Positions 1 to 5,690 of a stretch of DNA of 9,576 nucleotides are shown here, one piece after another. The translations under genes and the position numbers were made by a program. The stretch is from Acidimicrobiia bacterium. GTDB lineage: Bacteria; Actinomycetota; Acidimicrobiia; Acidimicrobiales; Aldehydirespiratoraceae. Position 1 is the first letter of the stretch. The number at the start of each line of letters is the position of its first letter. The notes under the pieces are model-generated. The model was not told the DNA's origin, ran no database searches, and saw nothing but the letters and a program-made list of their open reading frames with translations. The stretch lies in assembly GCA_022824605.1 (NCBI GenBank), contig JAJDZO010000105.1, positions 1 to 9,576 on the forward strand. The letters run 5' to 3'.

Positions 1-378
1 TACGGGGTTGATATCCACGCCCGTGCAAGAAGCTCCGAGCTTCTGCGCTTCCACGAGGGTCGTGCCCGAACCGGCGAAGGGATCAAGGGCCCGGATGCCT
101 TGGAGGTCGAGTCCATCATTCAATCGATGAAGGACCTCGTCGCTGTCTTTGCTATATGCTGCCACGAGTACGGAGCGGAATACGGTGCCCAATCGCTGTG
201 CCCACCACTTATGTGTGTGTGACGCAGGTCGATGAACCTCCTTGCGCCAAGACTCGGCCTGCGCTGCAATGCTGACTTGAACATTCGGGAAATCGCGCTC
301 AAGGGCGCTATTCAGCGGAGGCGTTCCAAACAATTGATCAATTGATTCGGATGATGAAGACAACTCTAGTCTGCTCAT
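1..378 (-). CDS. DNA methyltransferase (modification subunit of an R-M system), N-terminal part, cut by window edge
   Basis: This reading frame is open from an ATG at 378 to the left edge (126 codons, no stop), so the C-terminus is missing. It carries a HKWW motif (residues 56-59, in a stretch THKWWAQRLGTVFR) and then an AdoMet-binding motif I, DPFAGSGTT (99-107), followed by GVDINP (120-125). That combination is typical of N6-adenine/N4-cytosine DNA methylases in which motif I lies N-terminal and the catalytic (D/N/S)PP(Y/W) motif comes later; here that motif would lie outside the window. The start ATGA overlaps the stop of the endonuclease gene by 4 bases, so the two are probably co-translated; a weak GGAAG lies 7 bases upstream of the ATG. 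Role inferred: protects the host DNA at the site cut by the neighbour. Recognition sequence and methylated base cannot be told. The gene is visibly richer in A/T than the plus-strand genes. Confidence 0.85.
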   Translation of the reverse strand, partial: MSRLELSSSSESIDQLFGTPPLNSALERDFPNVQVSIAAQAESWRKEVHRPASHTHKWWAQRLGTVFRSVLVAAYSKDSDEVLHRLNDGLDLQGIRALDPFAGSGTTLVEAQKLGASCTGVDINPV

Positions 379-1283
379 GGCGTGTCTTCCATGGCAGGCT
401 CTAGGTCCTCGTGGCATCGATAGGCAATAAATCTGTGTTCAGCATCACTCCTAGGGTTCGTGTCGAGTTTGGCTTCAAGATCATTCGATCTCAGATCGAA
501 CTCGTAGGCCAACAGAGAGTATGCCGACTCCCTCCGAAGAAACTGAGAGACTGGCTTGAGTTGTTCGTTTTCGATCCTCATGTCGTCTGGCAAGATGAGG
601 GTACGCCGGAACGACGTTCCATCAAGCAATGCAAATGGTGTAGGCACAACGTACATCTTGCGATCTCGAATCATGATGTCGCCATAACTGCCAAATCCCT
701 GTATGCTCCTATTCTGATGCACATAGTCGCGGTCAGCGTTCAAGAGATCGCCATGGCACAGCACAAGATCGAGGACGGGATACTCGTTGCTACCGGTCAC
801 CTTGGGATAACGGCCGAACACATAGTAGATCGTTCTTCCATCGTGCAGACCCGTGGGGATGTTGCTGTTGGCATCGAAAGTCGCGACTCGTCCGGGATGG
901 GCGAGCCCTTTGATCTCGAAGCCTTCGGGCGAGTCGGCCAACGTGACGTCGGGGTACGAGTTTCTTCCATTGACGGTGTGCTCGATGTTCGCTGCTCGGA
1001 GCCTGGCTTGAAACCACTCTTGGAAATGGAATTCCTTGTCGCGGGTGCCCTCGCGCGTGATCAGAACATTGCGTCGGATGGCGTCATCTAGCGCGAGGTA
1101 CACCTCCGCAACCTGTTGCTCCACGCTGATGCTGTCCTCCGGTGCTCGTGTCGGGCCGATCGATGCGGTCTTGAACGGGCGCACGGCCGTGCGCGACGCT
1201 TTAGGTAGGACGGTACCGGATGGTCGCCGGAGGTTGGTGTACCGACGACTTCCATCCCGCAGGGGCGCCTCATCGTCAAGCAC
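375..1283 (-). CDS. Putative type II restriction endonuclease, PD-(D/E)XK type
   Basis: The 302-aa protein has PD at 111-112 and EIK at 123-125 (contexts NSYPDVTL and GFEIKG), the spacing expected of a PD-(D/E)XK nuclease core, with an upstream acidic helix candidate around E84 (DKEFHFQEWF). A conserved-looking block, FDANSNIPTGLHDGR (136-150), follows. Its position directly upstream of, and 4-base overlapping with, a DNA methyltransferase supports a restriction role. I do not recognise the exact restriction-enzyme family or its target site. The GTG start at 1283 has a GGAGG 6 bases upstream. A second in-frame GTG at 1124 also has a GGAGG, 11 bases upstream, and would give a 249-aa protein lacking the first 53 residues. 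Those residues look unstructured (rich in R, P, S, T) and are coded by DNA as GC-rich as the flanking chromosome, unlike the rest of the gene. Restriction assignment is an inference from motif and context. Confidence 0.72.
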   Translation of the reverse strand: MLDDEAPLRDGSRRYTNLRRPSGTVLPKASRTAVRPFKTASIGPTRAPEDSISVEQQVAEVYLALDDAIRRNVLITREGTRDKEFHFQEWFQARLRAANIEHTVNGRNSYPDVTLADSPEGFEIKGLAHPGRVATFDANSNIPTGLHDGRTIYYVFGRYPKVTGSNEYPVLDLVLCHGDLLNADRDYVHQNRSIQGFGSYGDIMIRDRKMYVVPTPFALLDGTSFRRTLILPDDMRIENEQLKPVSQFLRRESAYSLLAYEFDLRSNDLEAKLDTNPRSDAEHRFIAYRCHEDLEPAMEDTP

Positions 1284-1289
1284 CTGGTG

Positions 1290-1294
1290 CCTCC
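1290..1294 (-). promoter_or_regulatory. Shine-Dalgarno site for the endonuclease start at 1283
   Basis: On the minus strand GGAGG stands 6 bases before GTG 1283. It supports the longer of two possible starts; a competing GGAGG (1136-1140) lies 11 bases before GTG 1124. Confidence 0.55.
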
Positions 1295-1397
1295 GGTGTC
1301 GATGGGATGGCGATGGTCCCAGCTGGGGATGATGCCGTCACTGACTGCTGGCCGCGGCGCTCGGAGGCCGAGAGGTCGTGGCGCGATCAGCGGGCTA

Positions 1398-1432
1398 TTG
1401 GCGATCCGGCCCGTCGAGTTAGCGTAGACGCG
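1398..1432 (+). promoter_or_regulatory. Likely leaderless promoter of the ssnA-like operon
   Basis: A -35-like TTGGCG (1398-1403), a 16-base spacer and a -10-like TAGCGT (1420-1425, matching the TANNNT pattern) end 6 bases before the GTG at 1432, so transcription would begin on or next to the start codon. There is no Shine-Dalgarno sequence ahead of this GTG. This arrangement is known for leaderless mRNAs, which are common in actinobacteria. The rest of the divergent gap (1284-1431) shows no gene; the reverse complement of the same -10 region also reads TACGCT, so a minus-strand promoter for the R-M genes could overlap it, but that is weak. Confidence 0.5.
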
Positions 1433-2790
1433 TGCATAAATCCGGAAGCCGGGGCGAGATCGTCGGGGCTGACTGGGCGGTCACCGCGGCGCTCGACGAG
1501 CCCCGGCGGCGCTGGGCCGTGCGCGTGGTCGACGGCCTGATCGACGATTCCGGTCCGGTGGGCGAACTGCGGGCCCGGTACCCGAGCGACGACTTCTGCG
1601 ACGCCGCGGGTTGCGTGCTGATGCCCGGGTTCGTGAACGCGCACGTGCACCTCTACGGGGTGTTGGCCCACGGCGTGCCCGCCCCGGCTCAGCCGGTGGC
1701 CGACTTCTGGGGCTTCCTGGACGACTACTGGTGGCCGTTGGTGGAGAACGCTCTCGACCATGAGATGATCGCGGCTGCCGCCTCCTGGGTGACCGCCGAG
1801 CTGGCCGCCGGCGGCACCACCAGCTTCTTCGACATCCTCGAAGCCCCCAACGCCCTGCCCGACGCGCTGTTCGCGGAGCGCGACGCGGTGGCCCGCAGCC
1901 GGCTGCGAGGGGTGCTGTCGTTCGAGGCCACCGAGCGGATGGGCGCCGCCAACGGCCGGGCCGGGCTCGATGAGAACGTCCGCTTCATCGAGGACTGCCG
2001 CGCTGAGGCCGCGGCGAGTGGCGACCGGGTGTCGGGCGCCATGTGCATCCACACCACCTTCACCTGCTCGGAGCCGTTCATCCGCCAAGCCTTCGACGCG
2101 GCCGCCGATCTCGGCGTGTTCTGCCACGCCCATGTGAACGAGGGAGTCCACGAGGGGCGCTGGTGCGAAGAGCACCACGGCATGCGCACGCTGGAGTTCT
2201 ACGACCGCATCGGGGTGGCCTCGCCCCGGTTCCAGGCCAGCCAGTGCGTGCAGCTGTCGCCCCGAGAGATCGACATCCTCGCCTCCTCCGGGATCAGGGT
2301 CTCGCACATGCCGCTGTCCAACTGCGAGGTGGGCGGAGGGATCGCCCCGGTGCTCGAACTGCTGGAGCGGGGCGTCACCGTCGGGTTGGGCTCCGACGGG
2401 TACATGAACGACATGTTCGCGGTGATGCGGGGCGCCTTCCTGCTGCACCGGGCCGCCACCCTGGATCCGGGCGCGATCAGTGCGGCCCGCGTGTTGCATC
2501 TGGCCACCGAGGGGTCGGCCCGCACCCTGGGCCTCGACCGTGTGGGCCGGCTCGAGCCGGGCTGGCACGCCGATTTGCAGCTTGTCGACCTGGAGGGTCC
2601 CCGGGGCCTGCCCACCCCGGTGGAGGCCCACAACCTGCTGGACCAACTGGTGCTGTGGCGCAGTGCTTCGGATGTGCGCCGCGTGATGGTGGGAGGGGAC
2701 TGGATCGTCGACGACGGCGAGGTCATCGGCGCCGACATGGAGCAGCTACGGGCCCACACCCTCGAACAGGCCGCGAGACTGTGGTCGTGA
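1432..2790 (+). CDS. SsnA-like amidohydrolase/aminohydrolase (chlorohydrolase-type)
   Basis: The 452-aa protein is a cytosolic amidohydrolase-superfamily member: MPGFVNAHVHLYG gives the HxH metal pair (H71, H73), CHAHVNE gives H234 and the HxxE glutamate E237, SHMPLSN contains H292, and GSDG contains the metal aspartate D322. The stretch SDGYMNDMFAVMRGAFLLHR closely resembles SsnA, the putative aminohydrolase in selenium-dependent molybdenum hydroxylase clusters. Length fits the family (about 440-450). The family's AH(C/G)xxL motif, which supplies a catalytic His, reads SQCVQL here (Q271), so activity may be altered. A deaminase of a purine-like or other N-heterocycle is the inferred role; the substrate is unknown. 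It is the first gene of an operon, read from a GTG at a likely leaderless start, and its stop overlaps the xdhC-like start by 4 bases (GTGA). Guanine deaminase or an s-triazine-type hydrolase are alternatives. Confidence 0.8.
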   Translation: MHKSGSRGEIVGADWAVTAALDEPRRRWAVRVVDGLIDDSGPVGELRARYPSDDFCDAAGCVLMPGFVNAHVHLYGVLAHGVPAPAQPVADFWGFLDDYWWPLVENALDHEMIAAAASWVTAELAAGGTTSFFDILEAPNALPDALFAERDAVARSRLRGVLSFEATERMGAANGRAGLDENVRFIEDCRAEAAASGDRVSGAMCIHTTFTCSEPFIRQAFDAAADLGVFCHAHVNEGVHEGRWCEEHHGMRTLEFYDRIGVASPRFQASQCVQLSPREIDILASSGIRVSHMPLSNCEVGGGIAPVLELLERGVTVGLGSDGYMNDMFAVMRGAFLLHRAATLDPGAISAARVLHLATEGSARTLGLDRVGRLEPGWHADLQLVDLEGPRGLPTPVEAHNLLDQLVLWRSASDVRRVMVGGDWIVDDGEVIGADMEQLRAHTLEQAARLWS

Positions 2791-3581
2791 GTCTGCTGGG
2801 CGAGCTTGCCCGGGCCGTCGACGGCGGAGTGGCGGTGGCTTCGGCCACGGTGGTCGACACGTCGCGTTCGGTGCCCCGGCGAGCGGGCGCCAAGATGCTG
2901 GTGTTCCGTGACGGCGCCATCTCCGGCACCGTCGGCGGCGGAGAGATGGAGGCCCGGGTGGTGGCCGAGGCGGTCGCCGCGCTCGGTGACGGCCGGTGCC
3001 GGCTGTTGGCGTACCGTCTCATCGACCCCGGCCGGGGAGACCCCGGCGTGTGCGGGGGCGATGTTCAGATATTCGTGGAGCCGCATATGCCCAAGCCGAC
3101 CGTCATCGTCATGGGATACGGACATGTGGGACGGGCCGTGGCCCAGCTCGCCCACTGGCTGGGCTTCCGGGTGGTGGCCGCCGACGACCGCCCTGTCGCC
3201 GGCGGCGACTCGCCCGAGAGCGAGGTGCCCGGCGGCCAGTCCGAAGATGGGGCGCTCGATGAGCTGGTCATCGGCACGGTCGACGAACTGCTGGCCGGCC
3301 GCAGGATCGACCAGGACACCTCGGTGGTGCTGGTGACCCGCAATGTGGACGTGGACTCGGCCGCCCTGCCCGCACTGTTGGACACCGACGCCGGCTATGT
3401 GGGGGTGATGGGCAGCGAGCGCCGCTGGGCCACCACCCGGGCCCGCCTGGAGGCCGCCGGCGTCGATCCGGACGCGCTCGATCGGGTCCATGCGCCCATC
3501 GGCATCGAGGTAGGCGCCGAGACCCCCGAGGAGATCGCGCTGAGCATCATGGCCGAGGTGATCGCCCATCGCCGAGCCTGA
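2787..3581 (+). CDS. xdhC: XdhC/CoxI-family molybdenum hydroxylase maturation protein
   Basis: The 264-aa protein has the two-part XdhC layout. An N-terminal XdhC/CoxI domain includes AGAKMLVFRDG (33-43), GTVGGGEME (47-55) and CGGDVQIFVEP (89-99). A C-terminal Rossmann domain begins with VIVMGYGHVGRAVAQLA (106-122) and ends with VMGSERRWATTRARL (207-221) and a HAPIGIEVGAETPEEIA stretch (235-251). Known XdhC proteins bind molybdenum cofactor and help insert its sulfurated form into xanthine dehydrogenase-type enzymes; the exact client here is not visible. The central motif is GGGE rather than the Cys-containing SGGC form I associate with CoxI-type members. The GTG at 2787 overlaps the stop of the previous gene (GTGA), implying translational coupling; an in-frame GTG two codons upstream (2781) is possible. 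An open frame continues much further upstream but only as a shadow of the amidohydrolase gene. Confidence 0.85.
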   Translation: MSLLGELARAVDGGVAVASATVVDTSRSVPRRAGAKMLVFRDGAISGTVGGGEMEARVVAEAVAALGDGRCRLLAYRLIDPGRGDPGVCGGDVQIFVEPHMPKPTVIVMGYGHVGRAVAQLAHWLGFRVVAADDRPVAGGDSPESEVPGGQSEDGALDELVIGTVDELLAGRRIDQDTSVVLVTRNVDVDSAALPALLDTDAGYVGVMGSERRWATTRARLEAAGVDPDALDRVHAPIGIEVGAETPEEIALSIMAEVIAHRRA

Positions 3582-3599
3582 GCCCACCGTCGCCTGCGC

Positions 3600-3731
3600 C
3601 GCGCCCGCCGTCGAGGCCTCCGGTCCGGCTCAGGGCCTGCCGTGATGGCCTCGGAGTCCGGTTCTGGGCCCGCCGTCACGGCCTCCGGTCCCGGTTCTGG
3701 GCCTGCCGTGATGGCCTCGGGGTCCGGTTCT
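3600..3731 (+). repeat. 33-bp tandem repeat (three clear units plus one degenerate) over the start of the yqeB-like gene
   Basis: Units at 3633-3665, 3666-3698 and 3699-3731 share the pattern GGGCCYGCCGTSAYGGCCTC followed by a variable GTCCGGTTCT-type end; the stretch 3600-3632 is a degenerate earlier copy. Units 1 and 3 differ at one base. Because 33 is a multiple of 3, the array is read as 11-residue repeats of the GPAVMASGSGS type. Units 1 and 3 each hold GTGATG, so the start codon itself is repeated; in unit 2 the ATG is ACG. Confidence 0.85.
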
Positions 3732-4544
3732 GCGGCGAAGATCGCCGGACGGCGGCCGTTGTGCGTCCTGAGGGGTGGGGGCGACCTGGCCACCGGCGTT
3801 GCCTGGCGGCTCACTCGGGCCGGCTGGCCGGTGGTGGTTCTGGAGCTGCCCGAGCCGCTCACCATCCGACGCACGGTCGCCCTGTCGACCGCCGTGACCT
3901 CCGGCGAGGTCAGCGTCGAAGCAATGAGAGGCGTGCGGACCGACACCACCGAAGAGGCCACCGAGACGCTCGGCCGGGGCGACGTGGCCGTCATGGTGGC
4001 CCCGTCGCTGGCCGGGCTCGAGCCGCTGCGCCCCGATGTGGTGGTGGACGCCCGGCTGGCCAAGCGCAACATCGACACCTCCATCGGCGATGCTGATCTG
4101 GTGATAGGCCTCGGGCCGGGCTTCACCGCGGGCAGCGACTGCCACGCGGTGATCGAGACCATGCGGGGCCATCGGCTGGGCCGGGTGATCTGGTCGGGCT
4201 CGGCCCAGCCCGACACCCGCCAACCCGCCGAGCTGGGAGGTCGATCCAACGACCGGGTGCTCAGGGCGCCCTTCGCCGGGACGGTCACCTGGCAGGCGGC
4301 CATCGGCGACCTGGTCGCTGAGGGCCAGCGGATCGGGCAGGTGGGCGGCGCCACCGTCCGCGCCCCCTTCGACGGCGTGCTGCGGGGTGCCATCGCGGAC
4401 GGGACGAGGGTGCATGTCGGGCTCAAGATCGGTGACATCGACCCCCGCAGCGAACCGTCGGCCTGTTGGGAGATCTCCGACAAGGCCCTGGCCGTGGGCG
4501 GCGCCGTGCTAGAGGCGGTACTGACCCGCCTTGCTCAACAATAG
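3645..4544 (+). CDS. yqeB: YqeB/EF2563-family selenium-dependent molybdenum hydroxylase system protein
   Basis: Read from ATG 3645 the protein is 299 aa. After a repetitive A/G/S/P-rich leader (about 30 residues) comes RGGGDLATGVAWRL (43-56), a nucleotide-binding-like Gly-rich start, then DARLAKRN (135-142), GLGPGF (155-160) and a HAVIETMRGHRLG stretch (167-179). The C-terminal third has two similar barrel-like blocks, APFAGTV (208-214) and RAPFDGVL (239-246), like lipoyl/biotinyl-type hammerhead halves. This matches the YqeB family that occurs with XdhC and SsnA near selenium-dependent molybdenum hydroxylases; its biochemical step is not established. The start is uncertain: GTG 3642, ATG 3645 and ATG 3711 all lie in the 33-bp repeat and none has a Shine-Dalgarno site. 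ATG 3711 would remove 22 residues without touching the domain. A 60-base gap separates it from xdhC. Confidence 0.8.
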   Translation: MASESGSGPAVTASGPGSGPAVMASGSGSAAKIAGRRPLCVLRGGGDLATGVAWRLTRAGWPVVVLELPEPLTIRRTVALSTAVTSGEVSVEAMRGVRTDTTEEATETLGRGDVAVMVAPSLAGLEPLRPDVVVDARLAKRNIDTSIGDADLVIGLGPGFTAGSDCHAVIETMRGHRLGRVIWSGSAQPDTRQPAELGGRSNDRVLRAPFAGTVTWQAAIGDLVAEGQRIGQVGGATVRAPFDGVLRGAIADGTRVHVGLKIGDIDPRSEPSACWEISDKALAVGGAVLEAVLTRLAQQ

Positions 4545-4545
4545 G

Positions 4546-5526
4546 GTGAGTACTGTGGTGCGGCCTGCGTTCAATGTGATGCCCCATGGGTCTGTCGGGC
4601 GGGCGGTGGAGCTTGCCCAGCTCGCTGAGAGTCTCGGCTACGAGCGCTGCTGGGTGTACGACGAGGGGCTCGCGGCCAGCGACGTGTACGTGGCGCTGAC
4701 CGCCATCGCGACATCCACGCAGACTCTCACGGTCGGTCCGGGCATCACCAACCCCTATACCCGTCACGCCGGCGCCACCGCGTCGGCCATCTCCTCACTC
4801 GACGAGCTGTCGGGCGGTCGGGCCTTCCTCGGGATCGGCGCGGGAGGCAGCCTCACCCTCGATCCGCTCAGCATCGCCCGGAAGCGGCCCCTCACCGCGG
4901 TGCGCGAGACCATAGACGCCTGCCGGCGCCTGTTCGCGGGCGAGACCGTCAGTGTCGATGGCAGCCATGTGAGCCTCCGTGAGGCGTCGCTGCTGAACGT
5001 CCGGGCCGGCACCGAGATCTGGTTGGCCGGACGGGGTCCGAGGATGCTGGAGCTGGGCGGAGCCGCCTGCGACGGCGTGCTGGTGGACTTCATCTTCAAG
5101 CCGCACCTGGGCCCAGCGGTGGAGCGGATTCAGGCCGCGGGCGCGGCTGCGGGCAACCGCCCCCGCATCTCCTACTCCACGATGCTGGTGACCGACGACG
5201 ACACCATGGCCGCCATCAAGCCCCACCTCACCTACCGGCTGGTCGACTCGCCCGCGGAGGTGCAGGAGGCCATCGGGCTCACAGACGCCGACGCCGCGGT
5301 CATCAGGGCTGCGCTGGCCGACGGCTTGGAGGCCGCGGCCGAGCATGTGCGTGACGAGTGGGCGCTGCCCTTCGTGATCGCCGGCTCCCCCCGCGAGTGC
5401 GGAGAGGAGCTTCACCGCCTCGCCGAGACACATGGCGTCGAGTCGTTCGTGGTGCCGCTGCTCGATGACGAGCCGGCCGAGAAGCTGCTCCATTCCGGCG
5501 CGTCGATCATAGAAATGATCAATTAA
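4546..5526 (+). CDS. Luciferase-like (LLM-class) flavin/F420-dependent oxidoreductase
   Basis: Read from GTG 4546 the protein has 326 residues, normal for bacterial-luciferase-like TIM barrels. It contains TVGPGITNPYTRHAG (62-76), SSLDELSGGRAFLGIGAGGS (84-103) and WLAGRGPRMLELGG (159-172), a set typical of the group related to methylene-tetrahydromethanopterin reductase, many of which use F420. No residue here separates F420 from FMN use. A TTG at 4531 is also in frame and would overlap yqeB by 14 bases; neither start has a clear Shine-Dalgarno site, and conservation seems to begin only at PAFNVMPHG. It lies 1 base after the yqeB stop, so it is probably the last gene of the ssnA-xdhC-yqeB operon. 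A redox step on the same substrate as those genes is inferred, not shown. The stop (TAA) falls in an A/T-rich patch that starts the tad regulatory region. Confidence 0.8.
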   Translation: MSTVVRPAFNVMPHGSVGRAVELAQLAESLGYERCWVYDEGLAASDVYVALTAIATSTQTLTVGPGITNPYTRHAGATASAISSLDELSGGRAFLGIGAGGSLTLDPLSIARKRPLTAVRETIDACRRLFAGETVSVDGSHVSLREASLLNVRAGTEIWLAGRGPRMLELGGAACDGVLVDFIFKPHLGPAVERIQAAGAAAGNRPRISYSTMLVTDDDTMAAIKPHLTYRLVDSPAEVQEAIGLTDADAAVIRAALADGLEAAAEHVRDEWALPFVIAGSPRECGEELHRLAETHGVESFVVPLLDDEPAEKLLHSGASIIEMIN

Positions 5527-5546
5527 TAACTGAATCAGTTGTAATT
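5521..5546. promoter_or_regulatory. Dyad symmetry at the end of the oxidoreductase gene, overlapping the tad -35 region
   Basis: AACTGAATCAGTT (5528-5540) is a perfect odd palindrome. It is flanked by a second matching pair, AATTA (5521-5525) and TAATT (5542-5546), giving 11 symmetric pairs with one unpaired extra base. It begins at the last codon of the upstream gene and overlaps the first bases of the proposed tad -35. An operator is the likeliest reading. As RNA the inner loop is too tight for the full stem and no clean U-run follows, so an intrinsic terminator is less likely but possible. Confidence 0.45.
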
Positions 5547-5566
5547 TCTTAGAACATCTGTAAAGT
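5539..5566 (+). promoter_or_regulatory. Candidate promoter of the tad operon
   Basis: TTGTAA (5539-5544), a 16-base spacer and TAAAGT (5561-5566) form a housekeeping-type -35/-10 pair in the only strongly A/T-rich patch of the plus-strand region. Transcription would start near 5573, leaving a leader of about 118 bases before tadZ. Confidence 0.5.
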
Positions 5567-5659
5567 CCCGCCACCGAACCCGGTTCGCTGGACACCGGGT
5601 CGGTCGCCACAGCGCCCTATCGGCGCTCTGGTGGAGCCTCACTGCTGCGAAGTCCCGCC
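5563..5659 (+). repeat. 10-bp direct repeat AAGTCCCGCC in the tad leader
   Basis: AAGTCCCGCC occurs exactly at 5563-5572 and 5650-5659, 87 bases apart. The first copy runs from the proposed -10 to the transcription start and the second is 31 bases before the tadZ ATG. A paired binding site is possible. Confidence 0.5.
5575..5634 (+). promoter_or_regulatory. Structured 5' leader of the tad transcript: two hairpin candidates
   Basis: CGAACCCGGTTCG (5575-5587) is an odd palindrome, and ACCCGG (5578-5583) can alternatively pair with CCGGGT (5595-5600), so the two folds exclude each other. Next, AGCGCC (5611-5616) pairs with GGCGCT (5622-5627) around a CTATC loop, extended by CCAC (5607-5610) with GTGG (5631-5634) across a 3-base bulge. 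There is no T-run after the stem, so it does not look like an intrinsic terminator. I do not recognise a known riboswitch class. The whole gap 5527-5690 contains no gene. Confidence 0.4.
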
Positions 5660-5678
5660 GTCATGTAGCTCGACGTGC

Positions 5679-5684
5679 GGGGAG
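5679..5684 (+). promoter_or_regulatory. Shine-Dalgarno site that fixes the tadZ start at 5691
   Basis: GGGGAG stands 6 bases before ATG 5691. The frame is open further upstream (a GTG at 5631), but that region is leader sequence and the ATG begins directly at the P-loop ATPase fold. Confidence 0.75.
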
Positions 5685-5690
5685 AAGCAG

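Noticed and set aside
411..1091. 226-codon plus-strand open frame inside the endonuclease gene
   Set aside because: No recognisable domain or ribosome site; the minus strand gives a PD...EIK nuclease core joined to a methylase gene.
2043..2786. Upstream extension of the xdhC frame by 248 codons
   Set aside because: This part is Arg/Gly/Pro-rich shadow sequence of the amidohydrolase; the XdhC domain begins just after GTG 2787.
1387..3587. Long minus-strand open frames (1387-2646 and 2199-3587) opposite the amidohydrolase and xdhC genes
   Set aside because: Products are His/Gly/Arg-rich with no domain, and the plus strand holds clear enzymes with catalytic motifs; they are shadows of high-GC codon bias.
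3600..3731. Tandem array as a CRISPR
   Set aside because: Units are directly adjacent with no spacers, are in frame with a gene, and there are no cas genes.
3630..4483. Minus-strand frames opposite the yqeB-like gene, one with repeated GPEPD-type residues
   Set aside because: The repeats are simply the reverse reading of the 33-bp tandem array; the plus strand has the conserved RGGGDLATG and GLGPGF motifs.
5607..5634. Hairpin as an intrinsic terminator of the oxidoreductase operon
   Set aside because: No T-run follows the stem, and it lies downstream of the best tad promoter candidate, so a leader structure is more likely.
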